Made by a program: the position numbers and the translations under genes. Below, in pieces: positions 57,165 to 64,000 of a stretch of DNA of 64,000 bases. The notes under the pieces were generated by a model. It was not told the DNA's origin, did no database searches, and saw only the letters and a program-made list of their open reading frames with translations. Positions within the stretch are counted from its first letter, which is position 1. Each line of letters opens with the position of its first letter. The DNA comes from Chitinivibrionales bacterium (lineage in GTDB: Bacteria > Fibrobacterota > Chitinivibrionia > Chitinivibrionales > FEN-1185): contig DATJAL010000045.1 of the NCBI GenBank assembly GCA_035516255.1, positions 1 to 64,000 of the forward strand, read 5' to 3'.

Positions 57165-58100
57165 TCAGCCTAAATCATCTTTAGTGGGAAGCGAAGTAAC
57201 CGTCCCGCCCTTCATTCCCTTAAATAAAGCAACGTTATTGGCAAATTGCGCGGCCGTAAACGGATCGAACCCCCGTGCGATGCTGTGCAGAAACCCGCCG
57301 TTGAACGCGCTGCCGATGAGGGTGACGTCGTTCACGGATTCCTTTCCCGGCGTGATGGGGAATTCCTCGATTTTTCCCTGGTACCCAACGAGACACCCCT
57401 TGTCGCCGTTCTTCACGGCCACGATCGACACGCCGCGGTCCCATAAAAATCCTATTACGTCAAGCGGACGCTCGTAGCCGAACAGGGCCTTGGATTCGTC
57501 GGGTGCCGACGGCAGCATCACGTCGACGAGCGGCAGCACGCTCCACAGGCACTCCTTGGCGTCGTCGAGCGACCAGAGGCGCAGACGGAGGTTTGGGTCG
57601 TAGGCAACCATGATGTCGTTGATGTGCGCGAGGTGGAATGCCTTGAACACCGTGTGCCGCGCGGCCTTCGACACCGCCTGCAGCTCGCTCGACGCGTACA
57701 CGATCTTGCTGTTCTCGATGAGGTCGTCGTAAATGAGCGCGGGCGTGATGGACTGGGCCGCGCTGCCCGGCCGGTGGAACAGGTACTCGCGCTCCTCGGC
57801 GTTGCGCGGGCTCGTGAGGTACATGCCGTTGTATCCCTGGCAGGTGATGGCGTGGTCGATGTTGATGCCCTGGCCGATGAGCGATTCGCGGATGAACGAG
57901 TGGAACGGGTCGCACGCGATGGCCGACACGAGCGACACGGCGGAGCCGAGCCGCGCCGCAGTCACCGCGGTGACGATGTCGCCGCCGCCGATTGACTTCT
58001 GGTACTTTTCGGCGGAGGAAATGTCGCCGTCGCTGCGCATCTCCACAAACGTCTCGCCGATGGCGAGCAGGTCGAAGTCCCTGATATAGGCGGGTTTCAT
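57165..58100 (-). CDS. PfkB-family sugar kinase-like protein lacking the catalytic Asp
   Basis: 311 residues. The ribokinase/PfkB fold is clear: IGETFVEMRSDGD, GGGDIVTAVTAARLGSAVSL (sugar-side motif), VAYDPNLRLRLW, and VKNGDKGCLVG. In the second signature, normally D-T-x-G-A-G-D-A-F, this protein reads DVTLIGSAFNGGFL: the catalytic Asp is Ser (residue 264, codon AGC at 57309-57311) and the GAG anion hole is LIG. Phosphotransfer should therefore be lost or strongly altered. The start overlaps the stop of the ADP-ribosylglycohydrolase gene (ATGA). Possible roles: sugar or nucleoside sensor, or partner subunit. Confidence 0.85.
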   Translation of the reverse strand: MKPAYIRDFDLLAIGETFVEMRSDGDISSAEKYQKSIGGGDIVTAVTAARLGSAVSLVSAIACDPFHSFIRESLIGQGINIDHAITCQGYNGMYLTSPRNAEEREYLFHRPGSAAQSITPALIYDDLIENSKIVYASSELQAVSKAARHTVFKAFHLAHINDIMVAYDPNLRLRLWSLDDAKECLWSVLPLVDVMLPSAPDESKALFGYERPLDVIGFLWDRGVSIVAVKNGDKGCLVGYQGKIEEFPITPGKESVNDVTLIGSAFNGGFLHSIARGFDPFTAAQFANNVALFKGMKGGTVTSLPTKDDLG

Positions 58101-59074
58101 GGCACCCCCACCGGGCTGCGGGCCGTTTTTGCGGCGGCCCTGTTGACAAAACGGTCTATCGCAACGTCGAGTTCGTCTTTTCTCGCCAGGGAAGCGAGCC
58201 AGTCAGCGGGGACGGAATCGAGGCCGTAGAGCGCGCCCGCCATGCCGCCGGCCACCATGCCCGTGGTGTCGGTGTCGAGGCCCAGGTTCACCGCCGAGAG
58301 AAGAACATCCCTGGTGGTGGAATGGGTGAGCGTGCACCACAGGGCCGCTTCCAGTGTGTCAACCAGGTATCCCGACGACCGTATTTCGCTTTCCTTGAGG
58401 CCGGGGACCGCAAACGAGATGATGCGCATGTAATGCGAGAGTTCGTTCCGGTATTCGGGCTTGGCGGAATAAAACGCCAGCGCGCGGGAAACGGCGTTGT
58501 GATACGCCTGTTCCCTATCGCCGGCGGAAAGCATTTCCTGCACCAGGAGGCAGTAGATGCCGCACCCCACTTTGGAGCGCGTATGGGCGTGCGTTATCGC
58601 GGAAATTTCGTGCGCGCGGGCAAGCAGGTCCTCGGTGGGACTGTCGTGGAAATAAAGCGCCACGGGCAGCATGCGCATGAGCGAGCCGTTGCCGTTGTCG
58701 TCCTCGCCCGTGCAGCCGGACTGCGCCGCGCTCGCGCCGTCGTGATATATCCTGTCAAGCGCGAGGTAGGTGGTGAGGCCCGCGTCGAACACGAACCCGG
58801 TGGGAGTCCAGTACGATTCGAAAAGCCAATTGCAGAAGGTTTTTCCCATGGCCTCGAGGTCGTAGCCGCCTGCGAGGTTTTCCATGGTGCACAGGACAAG
58901 CGCGGTGTCGTCGGACCAGGTGCCTTCGGGCTGGTCGTACCTGCCGTAGCCGAGCATGTTCTTGACAGAACAGAGCGCGAGCTGCTGGCGCGTGGACGAT
59001 TCTACGGGCACGCCGAGCGCGTCTCCCGCGATCCCGGCGTACAGCGCCGCTTTCATCTTTTTCGTGAGGCCCAT
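58097..59074 (-). CDS. ADP-ribosylglycohydrolase (DraG family)
   Basis: 325 residues. The all-helical DraG fold with both metal-binding motifs: TWSDDTALVL (~52-61) and GLDTDTTGMVAGGMAGALYG (~266-285). Ends on the ATG of the PfkB-like gene. DraG enzymes remove ADP-ribose from proteins or hydrolyse free ADP-ribosyl compounds; no ADP-ribosyltransferase is nearby, so a small-molecule substrate is plausible. AGGAG is only 2 nt from ATG 59074; a later ATG at 59056 is possible. Confidence 0.92.
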   Translation of the reverse strand: MGLTKKMKAALYAGIAGDALGVPVESSTRQQLALCSVKNMLGYGRYDQPEGTWSDDTALVLCTMENLAGGYDLEAMGKTFCNWLFESYWTPTGFVFDAGLTTYLALDRIYHDGASAAQSGCTGEDDNGNGSLMRMLPVALYFHDSPTEDLLARAHEISAITHAHTRSKVGCGIYCLLVQEMLSAGDREQAYHNAVSRALAFYSAKPEYRNELSHYMRIISFAVPGLKESEIRSSGYLVDTLEAALWCTLTHSTTRDVLLSAVNLGLDTDTTGMVAGGMAGALYGLDSVPADWLASLARKDELDVAIDRFVNRAAAKTARSPVGVP

Positions 59075-59313
59075 TGCTCCTATGAAAATAACATTTTAAG
59101 GAAAGGCGGGTTATATTTTTTTACGGGACCAACAGGAGTGGCGGCAGTGCGGGCTGTTTATCGTGGAAGGAGACGGATGTTTCACCGCAAAGCAATGTAA
59201 AAGATTGATTGAGTCATGGATTGATGGGCTCTCGAAATATCAAGCACCGTGTCTGCTTCTGCCTTTCCCATGGGGATCCATCGCAGCAAGAAAAACAGAA
59301 TATGAGGTGCCGC

Positions 59314-60930
59314 ATGAAATCAATTCTTCCAATCTGCTGTCTTTCCGCAATCCTCCTTTTCTCACCTTGCTTTTCCGCCAACTGGTTTGTCGACAATGCT
59401 CTCCCTTCCGCCGGCGCGCACGACGGAAAAAACTGGGCATCGGCGTGGAGAAGCCCGGCGGATGCCGCGGGGCTTGGCGCGGGAGACACGGTGTATATCA
59501 GCGGCGGGGCGGCTGGCACGTCGCAGACGTACGGCGGGGTGGTGAGCCCGGGATTCGACCACTGGCAGCCCGCGGGCGGAACACCGGGCGATCCCATTGT
59601 TTACAAAATAGGACAAGATGCCCTTCACAACGGCACCGCCGTGTTCGACGGCGCCGCCGGCAACCCGGCCGGCTGGCTCGGGTATCCTAATTACAACAAC
59701 TCGACCAACGTGAGCAACGCGGTGATCAGCGGCGACGCCGGCGACGGCAAACGGCATTTCAGCGTGAGGAATTACGATACGGCGCCGCACGGCCTTGCCG
59801 TGATTGATTTTTCGCAGAACCTCAGGATTTCCTACGTTGACTTCGGAAAAGTGTACGGCGGCCTGAACGGCGGCAATATCAACGGGTTTGAGTTCGACCA
59901 CAACTATGCGGTTGTCGCCGACACCACCGCCGATCATTTCGCGGCCCTGGCGCTCGCCGGCACCGGCTGGGACCAGAACAGAATCCACGACAACATCCTG
60001 TATGTTCCCACGCGCGCAGGCGGCTTCGGCGCCGACTGCTTCCAGGGATGTTCCGACGGGTGCAGCATCTACAGCAACAAAATTGTAGGGTACTTGACAA
60101 ACTACACCGGCGGCCAGCACCAGGACGGCTGGCAGGCGCTGGGCGGCAGCTACATCAAGATGTACGACAACACCTTTATCGGCATCACCAATTACGCCGT
60201 GTACGCCGAGGCGCTGTACGGCGACTTCACCCATATGTGGATCTACAACAACATTTCGGTGAACTGCGGCGGCGGCATCATCGCGGGACAGTCGGGCGGC
60301 GCCACCGCGTCCATGACGTTCACCGACGTGGTGATCGCGAACAACCTCGTTGACAACGCGGACCAGCCGTATGCGCTCAACAACATCACGGCGCTGCCCG
60401 CCTCGTTTGTCAACTGCGTCATGGCCAACAACGTCTGCGTCGCGTGCCGCGGCGGGTTCGGCCTCACCGGCAACACCACCACGCCTTCCACCGCCAATGT
60501 GGAAATCGCCGCGGCCGCGGCCCCGCCAGACTTTGTCCGGTTTTCGGCGGGGGACACGATGAATGACTACCACCTGCTGGCCGGCGCCTCGGCGCTGATC
60601 GGAGCGGGAACCAACCTTACGCAGTATTTCTCTTATGACAAGGACAATAATGCCCGTCCCGCCGCCGGAGCGTGGGACATAGGGCCATACGTTTATAAAA
60701 ACGCGTCCGTAAAAGATGTGATGCAAAGGCATGTTGAAGGACAAATCATTCCGCGCGCAGCCATTATAAAGAAATCAATCTTTCAAACATATTTGAGAGA
60801 CAATGGGGGATTGCGGGTGTTTTATCTTACTGGACGAGTGTTTGATCGATCTGTGGATGTCCATGAAGGCGTTTATCTGGTCCGTTTACCAGACGGCAAA
60901 ACATCGAGGATGATTGAAGTTGTTAGATAA
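59314..60930 (+). CDS. Secreted beta-helix protein with C-terminal tail
   Basis: 538 residues. ATG 59314 is chosen for GAGGTG just upstream and a clean signal peptide (MKSILPICCLSAILLFSPCFS). The start of the mature protein (WFVDNALPSAGAHDGKNWAS) is typical of secreted right-handed beta-helix proteins. Asn-rich rungs follow (NISVNCGGGIIAGQSGG, VVIANNLVDNADQP). No catalytic set recognised; a lyase or binding role for polysaccharide is likely. The C-terminal ~75 residues are a divergent sorting-type tail (VFYLTGRVFDRSVDVHEGVY), with lower GC (25/60 at 60781-60840 against 37/60 at 60301-60360, by eye). Confidence 0.76.
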   Translation: MKSILPICCLSAILLFSPCFSANWFVDNALPSAGAHDGKNWASAWRSPADAAGLGAGDTVYISGGAAGTSQTYGGVVSPGFDHWQPAGGTPGDPIVYKIGQDALHNGTAVFDGAAGNPAGWLGYPNYNNSTNVSNAVISGDAGDGKRHFSVRNYDTAPHGLAVIDFSQNLRISYVDFGKVYGGLNGGNINGFEFDHNYAVVADTTADHFAALALAGTGWDQNRIHDNILYVPTRAGGFGADCFQGCSDGCSIYSNKIVGYLTNYTGGQHQDGWQALGGSYIKMYDNTFIGITNYAVYAEALYGDFTHMWIYNNISVNCGGGIIAGQSGGATASMTFTDVVIANNLVDNADQPYALNNITALPASFVNCVMANNVCVACRGGFGLTGNTTTPSTANVEIAAAAAPPDFVRFSAGDTMNDYHLLAGASALIGAGTNLTQYFSYDKDNNARPAAGAWDIGPYVYKNASVKDVMQRHVEGQIIPRAAIIKKSIFQTYLRDNGGLRVFYLTGRVFDRSVDVHEGVYLVRLPDGKTSRMIEVVR

Positions 60931-60945
60931 TTAATTTTATTTGCA

Positions 60946-61063
60946 GGAGCGCATTGCCGGCCGACCCATCGCCGAAGGCGACTTCGGGCGGTCCGGCAAC
61001 GAGGCCGATAGGCCGAGCCCGGAAGGAGGCCCGCCCCGCGGAGCGGGGGAACGCCCGATCCTT
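60946..61063. repeat. Dispersed repeat family R6, long copy
   Basis: Same ends as 57086-57132 (GAGCGCATTGCCGGCCGACC ... CCCCGCGGAGCGGGGGAACG) with ~85 bp of extra hairpin-rich sequence between them. Followed by TCCTTTTTTATT, so it could terminate the beta-helix transcript. It ends 9 bp before the convergent EamA gene. Confidence 0.7.
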
Positions 61064-61071
61064 TTTTATTA

Positions 61072-61959
61072 TTATCTTTTCACCATCACTAAAACAATCG
61101 CCGCAAGAATCAGCACCGCGCCGGACAATCTCTCCCAGAACACCTTTCTTCCCAGCAGCCTTTCTTCATTTCCCAGAAATTTTCCGAACCACCAGATGAA
61201 CAGCACGCTCCACATGCCGCGCGAGCTGAAAACAATGTTCATGGCCGTGGCGTTGCCGAAGCGCGAAAGCGCGACCGCCATGGCGACTCCCTGAATGGAA
61301 ATGAACACGATGCTGGCTATCAGCCACCAGGACACCGGTGATGGAAACAGCATCCTGGTCTTGCGGAACATTGGATAAAACCCGAGCGACAGCACCGCGA
61401 CAATGAAGAACATGACGGAGATGTAGCGGTCTGCGCCAAAGCCCGGCGCCCATTTCTGTATGTAAATGTCGCACAGGGCGAAACAGATTGAGCACAGCAG
61501 GGAATAGGTCATGGTGGGTACAAAGCCCTTTTTGCTTTTCTCGCTGTTACCGCGCAGCAGCGCCAGCGCGATGACCGCCAGCGCCGACGCCACCCACCAC
61601 AGCACCGGCACCGGTATGCCGAGCAGCATCACGGTGAAAAATGCTACCATGATCACCTTTGCGCCGAGCAGCGGCGTGGCAACCGAAACATCCCCGCACT
61701 TTAACGATAATAGCGAAAACGTCTGGCCGGCTATGAAAATGACGCTGGTAAAAAGCGGCTTTGCATAATCCATGTGACCGGGCGCATTGATACCCATGAT
61801 AAAAAAGGGAACAGCAATAAGGAATGTTCCGATGTTGGAAAGAAAGTTGATATACCAGATGTTTCCGCCGTGCTCCATGACTTTTTTGAAAAGCATGGCG
61901 GCGAGGGTGTAGGTGATGGCGCTGAGGAGGGGGAGGGTGAGATATAATGGAAAGGTCAT
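61072..61959 (-). CDS. EamA/DMT-family transporter
   Basis: 295 residues, ten membrane helices in two five-helix EamA repeats, length typical of drug/metabolite transporters. C-terminal FLGNEERLLGRKVFWERLSGAVLIL is typical of the second repeat. Substrate unknown. Stands alone between convergent and divergent neighbours. Confidence 0.85.
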   Translation of the reverse strand: MTFPLYLTLPLLSAITYTLAAMLFKKVMEHGGNIWYINFLSNIGTFLIAVPFFIMGINAPGHMDYAKPLFTSVIFIAGQTFSLLSLKCGDVSVATPLLGAKVIMVAFFTVMLLGIPVPVLWWVASALAVIALALLRGNSEKSKKGFVPTMTYSLLCSICFALCDIYIQKWAPGFGADRYISVMFFIVAVLSLGFYPMFRKTRMLFPSPVSWWLIASIVFISIQGVAMAVALSRFGNATAMNIVFSSRGMWSVLFIWWFGKFLGNEERLLGRKVFWERLSGAVLILAAIVLVMVKR

Positions 61960-62119
61960 GATAATCCTGGAGCGGGTTTGATGATTGGATAAAATAATTA
62001 TTATCGTTTGATGTTCCTACGGCGCACAGAAATGTTATTTGAAAGGATTTTTCTTGGCCTTTCAGGGCATTTACAAATGGTCTTCTAGCATTTGCGATGC
62101 AATCAAAAAATGCTCATTA

Positions 62120-62149
62120 TTGACATAATATATAGGAAAGACATATTTT
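62120..62149 (+). promoter_or_regulatory. Candidate promoter of cmk
   Basis: TTGACA (62120-62125), 18-bp spacer, TATTTT (62144-62149), 28 bp before the cmk ATG. Confidence 0.6.
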
Positions 62150-62176
62150 AATCCATCAAAAAAATCATCCTATTCA

Positions 62177-62857
62177 ATGCCTAATTCAGAACAACACGTT
62201 GTCATCGCCATAGACGGTCCTGCAGGATCCGGCAAAAGCTCCACGGCCAAGCGGGTCGCCGCGCAGCTTGGAATCCTGCATCTTGACACAGGCGCAATGT
62301 ACCGGGCGGTCACGCTCAAGTGCCTGAGGGGAAAAATACCATACCAGGACCACGTGAAGGTGGCCGCGCTGGTGAAGGACACGAACATATCCTTTTCGGG
62401 CATGGCGCCTTCCATGCGCGTGTGGATGGACGGCGAAGACGTCACCGACGCGATCCGCGGCGACGAGGTGACGAAAAACGTATCCGACTACTGCGTGGTC
62501 CCTATCGTGCGCACCGTGCTCGTTGACCTGCAGAGAAAAATCGCCGGAGGCCAATCGCTGGTGTGCGAAGGCAGGGACATCGGAACCGTGGTGTTCCCGA
62601 AGGCCGGGCTGAAGTTTTACATGGTGGCCTCGGTGGAGGAGCGGGCGAGACGGCGGCAAAAAGATTTCGCGGCATTGGGGATAAAAAAAGGACTTGAGGA
62701 ACTTGCCGCGGAGATTAGAGAGCGGGACAGAAAAGACTCAAGCAGACCGAATAGCCCTTTATGTAAAGCATCCGATGCTGAAGAGATTGATACAACAAAT
62801 TTGAGTCTGGATCAACAGGTGACGTACATAGTTGACAAAGCAAGAAAGTATCTTTAG
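62177..62857 (+). CDS. cmk: Cytidylate kinase
   Basis: 226 residues. P-loop IDGPAGSGKSSTAKRVA, LDTGAMYRAVTLKCL, VCEGRDIGTVVFPKAGLKFY and RARRRQKDF are all diagnostic. It phosphorylates CMP and dCMP. The order cmk-rpsA is widely conserved. The promoter region is at 62120-62149. Confidence 0.97.
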   Translation: MPNSEQHVVIAIDGPAGSGKSSTAKRVAAQLGILHLDTGAMYRAVTLKCLRGKIPYQDHVKVAALVKDTNISFSGMAPSMRVWMDGEDVTDAIRGDEVTKNVSDYCVVPIVRTVLVDLQRKIAGGQSLVCEGRDIGTVVFPKAGLKFYMVASVEERARRRQKDFAALGIKKGLEELAAEIRERDRKDSSRPNSPLCKASDAEEIDTTNLSLDQQVTYIVDKARKYL

Positions 62858-62881
62858 GTTCTTTTACATTGCGACCGCATT

Positions 62882-62957
62882 GTCATGCTCGACTTTGATT
62901 GGGCATCCAGTAATCAGAGTCTACGGGAAGATGGATTCCCGCTTTCACGGGAATGAC
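62882..62957. repeat. REP-like hairpin pair (family R1), copy 7
   Basis: Left hairpin of a variant type (GTCATGCTCGACTTTGATTG...GGCATCCA) and right hairpin TGGATTCCCGCTTTCACGGG...AATGAC, in the gap between cmk and rpsA. Confidence 0.8.
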
Positions 62958-63040
62958 AAATCGAAAAATAATCATCCAGAATGAGTTATGTTTCTTTAGC
63001 CAATATCCATAAACCTTAACCAATTAATTCAGGAGTAAGT

Positions 63041-64000
63041 ATGTCCGAGTCCTCAGTTAAATCCAAAAATGGACAGTCGGCAACCGACGCGCACGGCAAC
63101 GCAGTGGACCTGTCCGAGTTCGAGGAAAGCTACTACAAGCCCGAGGAAGTCCAGACAAAGCTGGAGAGCTACAAGCAGTCGCTCGAGGGCATTGAGGAAG
63201 GCAAGGTGGTGAAGGGCCGCATCCTCAAGGTCACCGACAAGGAAGTATTCGTGGATGTCAATTTCAAGTCCGAGGGAATCATCCCCCTTGCCGAGTTCAA
63301 GGACGTTGCACAGTACAAGGAAGGGGACGAGATAGAGGTTTTTCTGGAGCAGGTGGAAGACAGCGAGGGCCAGCTCATCCTTTCGAAGTCCCGCGCCGAT
63401 TTCCTGCGCGTGTGGGACCGGATATATCAGGCGTTCGAGAAGCAGGAGACCATTGAAGGGCGTATTCTGCGCCGAATCAAGGGCGGCGTGGTGGTCGATT
63501 TGTTCGGCGTGGACGCGTTCCTGCCCGGATCGCAGATTGATTTGCGGCAGATCCCGGACATGGATTCGCTCATCAACAAGACCTTCAAGTTCCGCGTGAT
63601 CAAGGTGAACAAGGCGCGCCGCAACATCGTAGTGTCGCGCCGCGTGATCCTCGAGGAGGACCGCAACCAGCAGCGCGAAAAGATCCTCGCCGAGCTCGAA
63701 AAGGGCCAAGTGCGCGAGGGAACGGTCAAGAACATCACCGATTTCGGCGCGTTTATCGATCTGGGCGGCGTGGACGGCCTGCTGCACATCACCGACATGT
63801 CGTGGGGCCGCGTGAACCACCCGTCGGAGATCGTGGCGCTCGGCGACAAGGTGAAGGTAAAGGTGCTTGACTTCAACGAAAACAAGGAACGCATCTCGCT
63901 CGGCCTCAAGCAGCTCACTGAGCACCCGTGGAAAGGCGTCGAGGACAAGTTCCCCGAGGGCGCGCGCGTGCGCGGCAAGATCGTGTCCATCACCGACTAC
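63041..64000 (+). CDS. rpsA: 30S ribosomal protein S1, 3' end beyond the window
   Basis: 320 codons visible from ATG 63041 (AGGAGTAAGT upstream), open to the last base. Three successive S1 RNA-binding repeats are visible: GKVVKGRILKVTDKEVFVDV, IEGRILRRIKGGVVVDLFGV and VREGTVKNITDFGAFIDLGG, with a fourth beginning (GARVRGKIVSITDY). S1 brings mRNA to the ribosome. The R1 repeat upstream could affect co-transcription with cmk. Confidence 0.97.
   Translation, partial: MSESSVKSKNGQSATDAHGNAVDLSEFEESYYKPEEVQTKLESYKQSLEGIEEGKVVKGRILKVTDKEVFVDVNFKSEGIIPLAEFKDVAQYKEGDEIEVFLEQVEDSEGQLILSKSRADFLRVWDRIYQAFEKQETIEGRILRRIKGGVVVDLFGVDAFLPGSQIDLRQIPDMDSLINKTFKFRVIKVNKARRNIVVSRRVILEEDRNQQREKILAELEKGQVREGTVKNITDFGAFIDLGGVDGLLHITDMSWGRVNHPSEIVALGDKVKVKVLDFNENKERISLGLKQLTEHPWKGVEDKFPEGARVRGKIVSITDY

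Overview
The window looks like a chromosomal segment of a didermic, polysaccharide-degrading bacterium. It has heptose epimerase HldD for LPS core, OmpA and TolC/RND envelope proteins, LL-diaminopimelate aminotransferase (DapL) and a complete F-type ATP synthase. Many secreted carbohydrate-active proteins end in C-terminal tails of the kind seen in FCB-group bacteria (FlgD-like / type IX-like tails). A member of the Fibrobacterota (Chitinispirillia-like) or a neighbouring lineage is my best guess; this is an inference from gene style, not a phylogeny.

Layout. 1-10.0 kb: GH64 glucanase (5' end cut off), a PEGA-tipped coiled-coil periplasmic protein, a secreted protein of unknown activity, hypotheticals, a beta-helix protein and a GH16 glucanase. 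10.1-15.8 kb: minus-strand block of a LysM lytic transglycosylase followed by a tightly coupled trio (membrane protein, B12-binding radical SAM, Ser/Thr kinase). 16.2-27.3 kb: OmpA-family protein, then a TetR-TolC-adaptor-RND efflux operon with a GIY-YIG nuclease remnant inside it, a small membrane protein, and an ABC-2 exporter pair. 27.4-34.5 kb: monofunctional transglycosylase, Cys-rich membrane protein, and three secreted polysaccharide-active proteins in a row (jelly-roll lyase-like, clan-A glycosidase-like, GH74-like propeller). 34.7-42.1 kb: the whole ATP synthase operon on the minus strand, with dispersed repeats in its gaps. 43.0-51 kb: PilZ and STAS regulators, dapL, glgB, PspC, a hybrid histidine kinase. 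51.3-64 kb: proS, an M23 peptidase, YjbQ, a Yip1-like protein, hldD, a degenerate PfkB protein coupled to an ADP-ribosylglycohydrolase, another beta-helix protein, an EamA transporter, then cmk and rpsA (cut off at the window end).

How it works together. The secreted enzymes target beta-glucans or hemicelluloses, and most share a signal peptide plus a C-terminal tail, so they probably use one export/sorting route whose machinery is not in this window. The rest is housekeeping and envelope biology.

The most unusual aspect is non-coding: at least seven families of dispersed repeats lie between genes. One is a ~165-bp element in two strongly conserved copies (17.9 and 51.0 kb) whose hairpin stems differ by compensating changes. 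Other highlights are the GIY-YIG remnant next to a REP-like palindrome, the PfkB protein whose catalytic Asp is Ser, and AT-rich ends on otherwise GC-rich secreted enzymes. I see no tRNA, rRNA, CRISPR array, prophage or intact transposase.
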